Assembly: GCA_946902985.2 (NCBI GenBank)
Contig: OX336388.2
Location: 229,206,467 to 229,270,466 of the forward strand
DNA from: Meconema thalassinum
Lineage: Eukaryota > Arthropoda > Insecta > Orthoptera > Tettigoniidae
Direction: 5' to 3'
Length of the DNA: 64,000 nucleotides
Numbering within the stretch: position 1 is the first letter of the stretch; each line of letters opens with the position of its first letter. Below, piece after piece: positions 45,007 to 56,072 of the stretch. The position numbers were made by a program, and so were the translations under genes. The notes under the pieces were generated by a model that searched no databases, had not been told where the DNA came from, and was given only the letters and a program-made list of their open reading frames with translations.

Positions 45007-45612
45007 CACCACATTTGACCCCACTTTTTACTCATACATTTTGCTCCCCCTTTGTGCACTCACTTTTGCTCGCTCTTTTTGCTCCCACTTTTGCTTTCAC
45101 ATTTGCTCCCATACTTGCTCCCACTTTTCCTTTCACATTTACTCTCATAATTGCTCCTACTTTCTTCAGATCCCACTTTTTGCTCCCACTTTTTGCTCCC
45201 ACTTTTGCACCCACTTTTGCATATACTTTTGCGCCCACTTGTGCACTCACTTTTGCCCCACTTTTGCACCCACTTTTTCACCCACTTTTGCACCCACTCT
45301 TGCACCCACTTTTGCACCCACTTTTTCACCCACTCTTGCACCCACTTTTGCACCCACTTTTGCACCCACTCTTGCACCCACTTTTGCACCCACTTTTACA
45401 TTCACTTTTGCACTCACTTTTGAACCCACGTTTGCACTCACTTTTACACTCACTTTTGCTCCCACTTTTGCTCCCACTTTTTGCTCTCAATTTTTGCTCC
45501 CACTTTTTGCTCCCAATTTTTCTCCCACTTTTTTGCTCCCACTTTTTTGCTCCCAATTCTTGCTCCCACTTTTTGCTCCCACTTTTTTTTGCTCCCACAT
45601 TTGCACCCATAT
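45007..45612. repeat. 12-13-bp minisatellite, right arm (~606 bp)
   Basis: Mirror of the left array but 282 bp shorter. The missing block corresponds to left positions around 43,110-43,390. This is the main length polymorphism between the arms. Confidence 0.9.
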
Positions 45613-45648
45613 ATGCTCGCACATTAATCTATTGTTCTTATTACCAAG

Positions 45649-46251
45649 TTGTCTTTACTAGAGCTTAGTCTAAGCTTGACAGTTGATATGGAAGTATCTG
45701 TGACTAGGTATGGTAATCCTCATGCATTCTATAAAGGATATTCATATATTGTAAAACGAACCAATAAAAATGGAACTGTTATTTGGCGTTGTACAAAACA
45801 ACGTTCAAAACAATGTCGCAGTGAGCTAAAAAGCAAAAATAGTGTGGTTTTAAGTGTCAGTGATCATCAATGTAGTGTACTGCATGAAACACTGTTTCTG
45901 TCAACAGAAAATCATGAAAATGTTAAAAAGCAAGTGCTACAAAACAATACTACTATTGAAAATAATTCAATGTTCAAAAAACCCTTAACATTATCAAAAG
46001 CCACGCAGACTCTACATAAGGACACTGTAGAGGAAGAGGAAGAGGAACAGGAAGAGGACCAGGAATATTTAACTGGTTTTAGTAATGTTGAGGATAATGT
46101 TGAGGATAATTATCGTGATTATAATAATAATGATATAGATCATGCAGCTTATGATTATGATAGTGATAATGATCCAAAACAGGACAATAACGTTTTCATG
46201 CCTATTGTTTACCGTGGAAGAAAAAAGATCTACAACAAGCTTTGTTTTTAA
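45649..46251 (+). CDS. FLYWCH-type zinc-finger protein, right arm
   Basis: Its 200 predicted residues are identical to the left copy and the frame is intact in both arms, in contrast to the IAP gene. The start lies immediately downstream of the minisatellite, whose open frames overlap the first codons by chance. An aataaa at ~46,364 is a candidate polyadenylation signal. The acidic stretch and the FLYWCH-like cysteines are the only functional clues. It could be a DNA-binding accessory protein of the element or a captured host gene. Confidence 0.7.
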   Translation: MSLLELSLSLTVDMEVSVTRYGNPHAFYKGYSYIVKRTNKNGTVIWRCTKQRSKQCRSELKSKNSVVLSVSDHQCSVLHETLFLSTENHENVKKQVLQNNTTIENNSMFKKPLTLSKATQTLHKDTVEEEEEEQEEDQEYLTGFSNVEDNVEDNYRDYNNNDIDHAAYDYDSDNDPKQDNNVFMPIVYRGRKKIYNKLCF

Positions 46252-46543
46252 AACTATAACACACTATCGTAAAGGCAAAGACTTGTATTAAGTGTGCTTT
46301 TTATTGTCATAATCATGTATACTCTGCAATGTTAAATATTCTGACTTCTATAGAAAATAAAACAACATTGTACCATTATTTTCATTTATTTACAAACTTT
46401 ATGTACATTTTTTTTTTGGTTTCATGATAATATTTTTAAGACAATACTAAACACTAAGACATTATTATTCTATACACATATTTTTTTTCTTTCAGTCCAT
46501 TGTCATGACTTATATCTTCCATTATTATTTGACTTTTTTTTAT

Positions 46544-48097
46544 TTAATTAAAACGAATCATGCACCTATTGTTTTTAAAACCTTCATAAATTAAGTGTAC
46601 AGGTTGCACAGCATTATTGACTTCATCAAAAACACTCTCCGACATATCATTAAACCGTATAGGCAGAAATGTCTCAAAGTTTTCACATACACAAAGTACA
46701 CGATCACCATATGCTGTTTTCAATTTCCGAATCTTGATAATGCGGAATGGAATATGCGTTGGCAATTCGCTGAGCTTCTTTGTCTCTAAGCCACATGATT
46801 GTCCCACAGCATTCAAAACATTCATTGTAGTAGTCTATAAACAAAACAAAAGCATATCTATTACACTCTAAAACAGCTTTAATAATATTGTGCAATTAGG
46901 GATTTTGCACTATGCATGGCGAATAAATTATACTAGTTATGCAAGAAATGCCCTAACTGTTGCAGATACTACTTTTCTGCATATAGCACAAGTGTTAAGT
47001 TCTAATGCACACTTGACACAGGCTATCATGTGTCCACAGGGTAAAAATACAACACCTAGTTCATCTTGATAACAAATTTTACATAATTGTTGGTCACACT
47101 TTTGTATCTGTTCGTAACACAAGTCTTTTCTTTCAGCCTTATGTATTTGCTCCGCGTGCTCTAACTCTAAAGGCACTTTTATGTCTTGTGCTGCAATCAC
47201 TTTTTCTTTACGAATAGTGTTCACAAATTCCTGACCTTTAAGCAACACCATGTATTTACAGTTTGGTAACCAACGAGCGTGTTGCACAAAAGGGTCATCA
47301 GTCATTTGCCAATCCTTTAAAGCAAATCCACAATAAAACATATTGTTTTATCCCCTTCACCAGTATAAAAAAATCCAGCTTCACTTAGCTGTTTGGTAAG
47401 GTGTTTTAATATTAATGGCCAAACATTTTTATAAGATTCGAAACGTTTTTCAACAGAGCTGTACTCTGGGTGTGCTAGTGCTTTAGTCTTGCAAACTCCC
47501 AATTTTTCAAAAGCACACGCCAATTCAACACTGTCTATGGCATATGGACCACATATATCGACACTAACGTTGGCTGGTAATACATTATTATTATTATTTA
47601 TTTGTGATTCAGCAACGTAAGTAGCGGCCAAAGGCCTTGTGGTTCGGTAAAATGAATGCACGGGTAGGTTACCCACTTGCTTTCCAAGCATGTAAGGACA
47701 GTGAGGAGACCATCGCAAATGGTCTCTAAAGGGATCATCCCCTTCTTCCCAGTGTGAAAGTTCAATACGACAAAACACACAGCGCACCACATCTTCTCGG
47801 TTCAAGTAAAAAAAACCGGCTTTTGCAAGTTCATGCGTCGACAAAAAGCCTACAGGCCAGGATTCAAATGTTAACCATCGGTCATGTTCTGATTTTAAAT
47901 TTAACCCACGTGGTAAACCAACTTGCTCACTTGTTGTATTTGGTACTAACGCCATGTGTTATAATAAAACTTTTTCTTATTGTAAGTTATTAACATTGCA
48001 CAGAGTACTTTAAAGCATAATACATGCTTGTTCACTGTCTGTTCATTACGTTAATGGCACATGACGACACCTAAAAGCAAACAAAATAACCCATCAC

Positions 48098-48131
<34 letters not shown>

Positions 48132-48860
48132 CTTGTAAATAAAACGTTAACGTTAATTGGCATTAATATATCAAAACACCATTAAAAATAAACTGTATGT
48201 TGGCACTAACAGTAACCCATATACTTATTTTCTTTTTTATAAAGCTACAGTCATTTACATTCCCCCACCCTCCCTTTAACCAATATATAAACATAAATGA
48301 ATGTCATGTCATTTTGTTCACATTATCATGTTCAAACCTGTGGATATTCGTTGAGTCCATAGGGAACCACCCATAAATTAAATTTATTATTTTTATTTTT
48401 AGAAAATCCAACATGGCCTTGTACTTTTCCCAGTCAACAACAACAACATAGCCATTAATCAAGGAAGCAATCATTGTCCCAGTCATGTACAGGTAATGAT
48501 TTTTTTTGTCTACGAGTTTTCAGTAGTGGTAAAATGGAATAGCATTTTTAAGTTGGACTTACCTGAGTTTTAAACAGTTCACTCTTTGGCAGTGGTTTCG
48601 CTTTAGTGCGTTTCTGGTTTTTTTCAGCGACTGCTACGGCGGTAAGGCTATTCTTTCCAAGTTTCTAAAAAATAAATAAAATAAACCGCTATAAATACCT
48701 AAATTCAGGTTAATACATACATTTCATAAAATAAAACATAATACAAAACAAAATGAAACAAGTTAGTTTAAAAAAATCATTTCACCTTTACTTGCAGTGA
48801 CTTGTTGCTCTTCCCTTCTAGTGGGCTCAAAAGTGCAATGGTTTCTTCTCCCTCAGACAT
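46544..48860 (-). CDS. Spliced small gene, right arm copy
   Basis: Mirror of the left-arm gene: ATG at 48,860-48,858, exons 48,786-48,860 and 48,563-48,664, last frame 46,544-46,825 (exon start 46,834 if spliced). All splice-site dinucleotides are preserved. The last frame differs from the left copy by one residue, Ile instead of Phe in the block before 'IKIRKLKTAYG'. Preservation of exon phases in both arms gives weak evidence only, because the arms are nearly identical anyway. The IAP gene lies between the second exon and the last frame on the same strand, so it would be within an intron if the long splice is used. Confidence 0.5.
46937..47955 (-). CDS. Inhibitor of apoptosis (two BIR domains + RING), right arm, one frameshift
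   Basis: Same gene as at 40,231, mirrored. The first 212 codons (47,955-47,317) are open through BIR1 and into BIR2. A one-base length difference in a T-run near 47,331-47,334 then shifts the frame at the second zinc-binding segment of BIR2, ending at 47,317. The remainder of BIR2 and the RING are open in the overlapping frame to 46,937. The break is at a site where the left arm is not shifted. One substitution changes Asp to Asn in the poly-Asn linker (residue ~124). Between the BIRs lies a ~75-residue linker without recognised motifs. The neighbours are the spliced gene exons upstream and its last frame downstream. Confidence 0.85.
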
Positions 48861-49110
48861 GTAAGGTATGCCGGTTATCTGCAAACAAATAAATAAAATC
48901 ATTAATTACTTAATCAATAAATAATTGCTTATAAATATATATATTAATCAATAAATGTATAAATGAATAAATATATAAATAAATACCTACCCCACAACAA
49001 GGTTAAGTATTTTCCACCAACACCAAAACTGTTAAACAAGACCAGGGGTTTCATGCAAGGCAGTGTGTTGAAAGGTAGTCCACCCAAGTGAGAGTGGAAA
49101 TGATAACGAC

Positions 49111-49388
49111 ATGTCTTTATATATGCTACGTTGCATGTATAATCATTTTTTCCCACGCTTTGAACATTCTGTTATCGGTCACGTGGACAGATAACGTCCC
49201 AGGCGAACACCTGTGGCGAATCAAATTTCACGTCAACTTGCATTTTGTCACGTACGAAGCAAGACAGGATGTAACTTGTTAACAGTTATCGCGCATGTGG
49301 ACAGATAACGTCCCAAGCGAACACCTGCGGTAGATCAAATTTCACATGAACTTGCATTTTGTCACGTACGAAGCAAAACAGGATGTCA
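49111..49388 (-). promoter_or_regulatory. Candidate promoter, right arm copy
   Basis: Mirror of the left-arm region; TATA box at 49,116-49,123 on the minus strand. The duplicated unit is kept in both arms. Confidence 0.5.
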
Positions 49389-49776
49389 CTGGTTTAGCCT
49401 ACATGTGGTTTCACAAATGTGTGTGCATGCCTTTCACACTCCCCTGCCACCACGATGGTCAGATTATTTCACCTTCAAGCGTCACCTGTTGTCAAGTCAG
49501 ATCGGAGCCTTCCAATAAGCTCAAATGACATTCACCTCCTGCTCGTCTGCAAGTGTGTTTTCTCTACTCGCTTCGACCAACATAGAACCTAGTTCTCATC
49601 ACCGTTTACACGTTAAAGGTAAAAAGTGTGAAAAAACGCACCCTCGCTCTGTCATACACCGACCCGCCGAAATAGCGATTGATCTATTGAACACAGCCAC
49701 CTTGGTCAGCGACAGGTTTGTTGAAACACACACATCCAGCAGTATCGTCTCTCTCAACCACCACGCTTCATGGACA

Positions 49777-50013
49777 TTGTTTTTGTTGTTGTTTGAGTCT
49801 TCAGTCTTTTGACTGGTTTGATGCAGCTCTCCATGCCTCCCTGTCCTGAGCTAATCGTTTCATCTCTACATAGCTACCACACCCTACATCCGAGGCAATC
49901 TGTTTAACATATTCTAACCTTGGTCTACCCCTACAGTTCTTGTCCTCGACCCTTCCTTCCATAACTAAGCTTGCTATTCCTGTGTGTCTTAGTATGTGTC
50001 CTACCAACACATT
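49777..50013 (-). pseudogene. LINE B-family 3' end, right arm
   Basis: Mirror of 38,173-38,409 with the same predicted residues. The insertion therefore predates, or was copied during, formation of the palindrome. Confidence 0.8.
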
Positions 50014-50095
50014 ATAAACAGGTAAAGAAAAAGAAAACGTTTTTTCAACATGTATGGCGTTAGGCCCTTTGTGAATTATTTTTTTGGAAAAAAAA

Positions 50096-50986
50096 TCTAC
50101 CACATTTGAAAGGGGGCGTTAGCCCGAGTCCTAGGACACCTCGTACACGTCTCTACGGTTATGGGTTCGTGAAATATCGGCAAAAATCATAAAAAACACG
50201 TGTTTACCCCAAAATCGCGTTTCCAAAATTTTAAAAAATTACAACGAGTGGTCTATAGCAAAAGAACGTCTGCCCGAATCCTTGGACCCATCGTACATGC
50301 CTCTAGCGTTATTGCTTCGTGAAATATCGGCAAAATCACAAAAACACGTGTTTACCCCAAAATCGAGTTTCCCAAATTTTTTAAAATTACAATGAGTGGT
50401 CCATAGCAAAGAGGACATCACCCCGAGTACTTGGACCTGTCGAACACACCTCTAGCATGATTGGTTCACGAGATATCGGCAAAATCACAAAAACACGTGT
50501 TTACCCCAAAATCGAGTTTCCAATTTTTTTTAAATTATAACGAGTGGTCCATAGCAGAGACAACGTCAGCCCGAGTCCTTGGACCCGTCGTACATGCCTC
50601 TAGCATGATTGGTTCGCGAGATATAGCAAAAAGTTTAAAATCACGGTTTTACCCCAAAATATTCTGTTTCCCTCATTCTCAAAAACTTTAACCTATTACC
50701 AAAATACACAGGGTTTCGGGACAAGCCATTTGACATGTCATAGGACCAAATCCGACCATGCATTCGTGAGATATCGGAAAAAGTCTAAAATCACGGTTTT
50801 ACCCCCAAAAAGCCTGTTTCCCTCATTCTCAAAACTTTAACCTATTAATAACATGTATAGGGCTTCGAGACAATCGATTTGACACGTCACACGTCCAAAT
50901 CCGACCTTGCGTTTGAGAGATATCGGCAAACTTCGTAGGAAAGTAGGCGACTATCTGGCTCTCTCCTCACCACCAAAACCTCTTCT
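50096..50986. repeat. ~149-bp subterminal tandem repeats, right arm
   Basis: Mirror image of the left-arm array with the same six units and spacing. The number of units has stayed equal in both arms, unlike the inner minisatellite. Confidence 0.85.
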
Positions 50987-51377
50987 TATCAATCATTTTT
51001 TTCAAAGAGCTCGCCCTCTTACAAAAATCCCAAGTGCGCATGCGTAAAAAACAAAAACAAAAATGTTCATCCATAGCGGCAGCCAGAAAAACGCATGCGT
51101 GATATGAGCAACAACATTTAAGTTCATTTTAGCAGCGCACCTTATACATGTCGTATTTGAAAAGAGACTTTCACTAAAAATTACAATTTCACCCCCTAGT
51201 AGGGGTAGGTTTTATTTAGGGGTTGAAATGAGTGGTCCATAGCAAAGCCCCCGTCAGCCCGAGTCCAACGACACCTCATTCGTGAATCTCCGACCACCGG
51301 TTCGGGAGTTATCGGCTCGCATTAGGAGTAGGGGGGGGGGGGGGGGTTAGAACTCCCCTCATCCCCCTACTTATATT

Positions 51378-51610
51378 TGACGTCAACCGATTTATTTTCA
51401 ATAGAAATGCTTTCCTTGACTGTGCTAACCTACTTTTTATACCCTCTTTGCTTCGTCCATCACTGATTATTTTGCTTCCTAACTAGCAGAGGTCTCGTAC
51501 TTAGATTTTCACCTGCCAATTTATTGTCAATGGGGGTTTCTGATCTCTTTCGGCTGAATTCCATTATATTCGTTTTATCATGAATTCCTTCCTCAAGACG
51601 GAGTTCATAC
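51378..51610 (-). pseudogene. LINE B-family copy, 5' half of the interrupted LINE
   Basis: In reverse complement it encodes the segment equivalent to LINE B 9,230-9,490: tgaactccgtcttgaggaag, aattcagccgaaagagatca, attggcaggtgaaaatcta and ataatcagtgatggacgaag. Stops and small deletions are present. It joins 36,811 across the palindromic insertion. Confidence 0.8.
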
Positions 51611-54600
51611 CATTTAAAAATTGGCTAAGATTACCTTACAAGGACCAAGGGAGGGGGTCCGAGACCCACAGTCAGAATAGATTGTTTTGTCTAATGTGAT
51701 ATATTGTTTTAAATTGTTCTGAATAAATAATATTGTTATTTGAGTCATAAGTTAACTATCATATTAAATATATTATTTCAATATATAGATCCCACCTGCG
51801 GCGCTCACGAGTGACCGACCTTGACAAATGAGCATTCAAATGAAATAGAATAGACATTAACAGTGACGAATTACACTCTTTTTTTTCATAAATATCTATA
51901 ATTTCTTTAAAAATTACTTAACATGTACGAAGTACGCGATTTGCAGATACTGTTGCTGTAGTAAAATACGCTCCATAATTGCTGTCCACTTCACATATTG
52001 TGCCCGCTGGCCGAAGGTTTCGGGGAGCCACTGGTTTCAAATGACCCTTCCGAGACCCTCTTCCAGTTAACACACAAGTATAGGGGACGATACATTCATA
52101 GGCTGGTGTAGCACAAAGTCTGCACTCGGGGGTGTCGGGAATTACTGTAGTGAGTTTCGATCTTTAACCAGCTCAGAGGAATGTATCGATAACAAAACTA
52201 AACAAGAAAGAGAGGTCAGTCTTAGGTTAAAATCACAAATAAATTTTATTCAGAATAGATCCCTAGCCAAGCATGAGAGTTGCAAACGGCTAGTCCGATA
52301 CTATTCTGCCCTGAAAGAAATATAAAAAAGTCCTAAACAAGATCTAAATTACTCATGGTCCTAATACAAAATTCGATAAAATGAACAAGCTAAGAGAATG
52401 GCACGTAAGATCGGCCCTAAGCAATTACATAGAAATAACTTACGGGTGGATCAAACATCAAAAGAATTCACAGCAAAGCAAGACATTTACTTGTTTACAA
52501 ATACTAGAACATTTACATTTAGTAGCAAGAGGAAAATTTGTCCTATGCTATGATGGTGCCATCTCTAACATTTATCTTTAGAGTTAAGTGTTTAGCTAGT
52601 CCTAAATATCATTAATTAATAAACGAGATGCGTTTATTACTAAGAAAATCAAGCTATGTGCACAATGTTGCTGAATAAAAAAAATTATGCTAATGCAACA
52701 CAAATGCATACAATAATTCAGCTCTCCTATGGTTGTGCAATTGGCACTGCCTGTGTACTCGATTTGTTACTGTTTGTAACAAACGGTCATAGTGTTAAAG
52801 AGTTAAGAAAATAGAAAATATAGGTAAGCCTGCAAATGCGATAGTAATTAAATAATTACATCGACTCATATTGCAACTAATCTGAAGTGTGTGCTTCAGT
52901 TATCACATCACCAATTAGTGGTCGACTAATCATGTGAAAATGTATCAAAATGTATCTACAATAGCTTTACAATATCTAAGTGTTAACGTTTGGTCCAGAA
53001 AAATAGTTTATTTTTAATGTTTATAAATTTTATTTAGGTTCAGGTGGAATTTATAAGATTTGTTAGTTTTCAAAACCCTATTTTTGATTATTAAAGTTTC
53101 ACACAATTATTTATTCCTGACAGTATTTTTGTTCAGTTTATGGACCTTTAAAAGCGTTCAGTGTATTCAGGTAACGTGTGTATCCAACTTAAGCAAATAA
53201 CTCAATGGTTCAATAGCTTACGAGACACCCTGTGTCTTCACCAATATTTCATCACACTTATTAGACATTCTATGTCTTCACCAATTACTTTACTCTTATT
53301 TCGGATCCATTGATCCAGGCGCCTTCGGTTTTTGGTACGACTTTAGTTAGTTCATTACCACCGATATAATCACAATAACAATGTCGGAGGTATTCATCTA
53401 CCGTCACGACTCATATAATACTCTTATTTTACAAAAGTGTGGAATCCTAATTGATACACGGTTGAATTGCTGGTAATAAAGATTGTGTGTACAAAACACA
53501 TCCTGACAACGCTTTAAATAAACACAAAGGTTTCTGATACAAGCTAACTGTGTGTGCGTTTATAAAATTGCCTCTTCCCTGAATAAATTGAACCTGCGTT
53601 CATTTGGTTACAAAATACAATTGCATTCATTGCCTGCGTGGCTTTTTCTAAAGAAATAAACCTGTTTTTGAGTATTGATCTGGCCAATAAATGTGAGTAA
53701 CGGAACTCTGCATTCACTTGTAATAATGTCAAGAATCTCACAGCCTTCTAAAACAAAATATTAATCTACTGCCTAGAATCGAGTGTGCTGTGTAGTGAAC
53801 ATGGCTCGTAACCTTGGCCTAGATTTAACATTGTCAAACTAGCAAACATGCGTCAACGGGCGCAATATGGACCGCTGTGACGCCTGAGCCATGCCATTTT
53901 AACATTCCGAAGCCTTTCCTTTATCACTTTGCATGGATTTCAGAAACAGTAAATCAAAGGAATGAGTACTCAAATCGTATAATTTCATAAATATCGAATA
54001 ACCGCTGACTGTTACAGCTAAGCTGTCAATCAATGGACTCAGCACACAAATGATATTAGCAGCGACGAATTGCATTCTAATTTCATAAATATCGATTTTC
54101 GTAAGCAGTGTGCGATTTGCAAAATAATACTAATGCTCTAACATGCTGCAATTATGAGTTGAAGTTAGTGTTCTATAATCAATTGGCTGACATGGAAACA
54201 TAACAACATTTCTCATCAAGTCTCTCATTATAAACCTATTGGGGAAAGTGTGGTTTATTAACTTGCGAGTTTTCTCGCACGGGCCCGCTAGTTATACTAC
54301 ATTTTGTTAAAGCATATTTCTTACCTTATAAAAAACAAACCAGAGCCGTCACAAACTTATGGTTTAACCTCAAACTAGAGGCCTATTCCATCTATGCATG
54401 AGTTTGAAGTCATACACTTCATAAGTAGGTCTTCCAGAGCATTTTTTGTAATATGTTATTTCAACACAGCGGATTCATCGTTTCTAGAGCTTTACATCTC
54501 TGGTGAAGTATTATAATTTTTCAATATATTTCCATTATCACTAATGGATTCTATTAGCATGTTGATATGATCTCAAATACTGCTTCAGAACAAAACCAAT

Positions 54601-54893
54601 ACAAATTTTGTCTCAGTTAACGTCTACAAACCACAATACAGCGTGTGTTTATCTTCAAATTTATTATGGACACCGTATATATTCAGAAGAATTGGACCAC
54701 ATAACTATTACCCAAATGAAGAATGCCCAATACAGTTATCTACAAGATTTATTTATTCGTATCAGAGGTATATATTTTACATTTAAAATATGGTACTTAA
54801 CAATGTACATATCAAATCGTCTTTTATGTAGTTTGTTCTGGAACCACCAGGTACTGCAGCTCTCGAACACTCACGGATAATATTATTGAACTG
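51611..54893. other. No gene recognised; two similar ~90-bp patches
   Basis: A long AT-rich stretch without a supported ORF. Patches at 51,862-51,960 and 54,058-54,125 are similar in the same orientation (gacgaatt.ca.tct, tttcataaatatc, gcgatttgca). They may be remnants of one repeat or the ends of a ~2.3-kb unit. The right edge (cacgggcccgctagttatac, 54,278) is the inverted form of the phrase at 26,069. Confidence 0.4.
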
Positions 54894-55660
54894 CTAATAT
54901 TCTTCTGGAATTGGAATTAGTGGTTTGATTTTCTCGTCTAGTAAGTTGGTGAATCTTTCCCAGTTGGCTTTTTTAAAATTGTATCTCCGTTTAAAGTAGA
55001 CCTCTTGGGGTTTAATGGCAGCTACCAGTAGACACATTACTGGACGATGCTGGGTATTCGGGATAGGGGCATATACAGACTTAACGCACTGATGTACTAT
55101 CTTCTCGCTCACAAAAATTAGGTCTGGATTATAACTCCGCTTCCATCTACCACTATTAAAAGAGAACGGGAGCTTGCTATCATGGATAGGAGATAAATGG
55201 TGCTCCTCGGCACATTCTAAGACACACTCTCCACTCTCGCCGTCTTGTGCATATCCCCAAAATACTGCTATGACTATTGAAATCGTCAATGAAGAAAGAA
55301 CGTTTCTGATCATTGAGATTGTTAGGCGGCATGAATTAGAATGTTACATTAGAATGTTTATAGACGGAAACTATAACCAAATTGCTCAATTCCACTGAGA
55401 TTAATTCTATATCATTTTCTTTAGTAATTGATATTGAAAGTATCTGCAGATCTGGCTTGACGAAGATAGCACTACCATATTGTCCATGCGGTCTATCTAC
55501 TGCCAATTTCATACCTGGTATTCTAGGACGTGGTTGGTGTACGTCCCTGTGAGTTTATTGTACACATATTGCATCACAATTTGTTGTTTGACAAAGTTCT
55601 TGTAAGAGCTGTTGTTTACAAGATGACATATCCTTTATGTTTATAGATATGATGGTCATT
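54894..55660 (-). pseudogene. LINE C-type endonuclease domain relic
   Basis: Minus-strand frames give an apurinic-like (EEP) endonuclease in order: MTIISINIKDMSS at ~55,655, then PRPRIPGMKLAVDRPHGQYG, then GRWKRSYNPDLIFVSEKIVH, PIPNTQHRPVMC and FKRRYNFKKANWERFTNLLD to 54,894. The catalytic-type SYNPDLIF and TQHRPV blocks are visible. At least two frameshifts and a stop interrupt the first half. The RT that should follow is absent on the left, so this piece is isolated. It probably belongs to the family of the C-terminal fragments at 14,700 and 56,515. Confidence 0.7.
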
Positions 55661-55719
55661 TTTGGTTCTGAAAAGAACCATTCCCGACTTTTAAATGTCA
55701 TTATTATTAATAAAAATAA

Positions 55720-56072
55720 TACCGGGTGAGTTAGCCGAGGTCGTTACGGCATGGCTGCTGGCAGTCGCTCACATCCGGGAGGCAAGGTGGTTCGAATACC
55801 CCCGCCGGCAACCTTGAAGATGGTCTTCTGTGGTTTCCCATCTTCCTTCCAGGCAAATGCCGGGGTTGGTCCCTAACTATAGGCCACAGCCGCTACCTTC
55901 CAACTCCTTGTCCTTACATGCAAACTTTCCTCCCCAGACAACACTCCACACGTGACGGTACATGTAGCTCACCCATTGGGTGTCCGCCTCGAAGCAGCTA
56001 CAAAACTAGTGAGCCGAACATGTTCTCGGACACTCCCGGCACTAAAAGCCATACGCTAAATATATATATATA
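55720..56072 (+). mobile_element. Composite SINE (A-type body, C-type 3' end)
   Basis: The head gggtgagttagccgaggtcg with box B-like ggtggttcgaatacccc is followed by A-type body blocks (ccttccaggcaaatgccggg, ataggccacagccgctacct). It then switches near 55,950 to the C-type 3' module (gggtgtccgcctcgaagcag, cactcccggcactaaaagcc, atacgctaaata) and a (TA)n tail. Confidence 0.7.

Larger units (their letters stand above)
36812..51371. mobile_element. 14.56-kb palindromic (giant fold-back) element, Polinton-like integration
   Basis: The two arms, 36,812-44,215 and 44,254-51,371, are near-identical in reverse complement. Paired positions sum to 88,469 inside the minisatellite and to ~88,186 outside it, a single ~282-bp length difference. 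The ends read AGTAGGGGG / CCCCCTACT and are flanked by TATATT at 36,806-36,811 and 51,372-51,377. Few substitutions separate the arms: the FLYWCH proteins are identical, and one or two residues differ in the others. A 6-bp target duplication, AG...CT ends and ~15 kb length are known traits of Polinton/Maverick elements. No integrase, family-B DNA polymerase, ATPase, protease or capsid gene is visible, so the link is inference and the element would be mobilised in trans. Each arm carries a spliced gene, an IAP gene and a FLYWCH gene. Confidence 0.85.
44254..51371 (-). repeat. Right arm of the palindrome
   Basis: 7,118 bp, the reverse complement of the left arm. The G/C runs near 51,328-51,350 differ in length from those near 36,833-36,852, as expected for homopolymers. 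Confidence 0.9.

Noticed and set aside
45015..45668. 217-codon frame in the right arm running into the FLYWCH start
   Set aside because: Mirror of the same minisatellite effect. The overlap with the FLYWCH gene is in another frame.
36812..51371. Palindrome as an assembly or chimeric-read artefact
   Set aside because: A simple read-through artefact would repeat the flanking LINE too. Instead, both edges stop at the same terminal motif, carry TATATT, and lead into different halves of one LINE; the arms also differ by a 282-bp array change and scattered SNPs. Reads are still needed for final proof.
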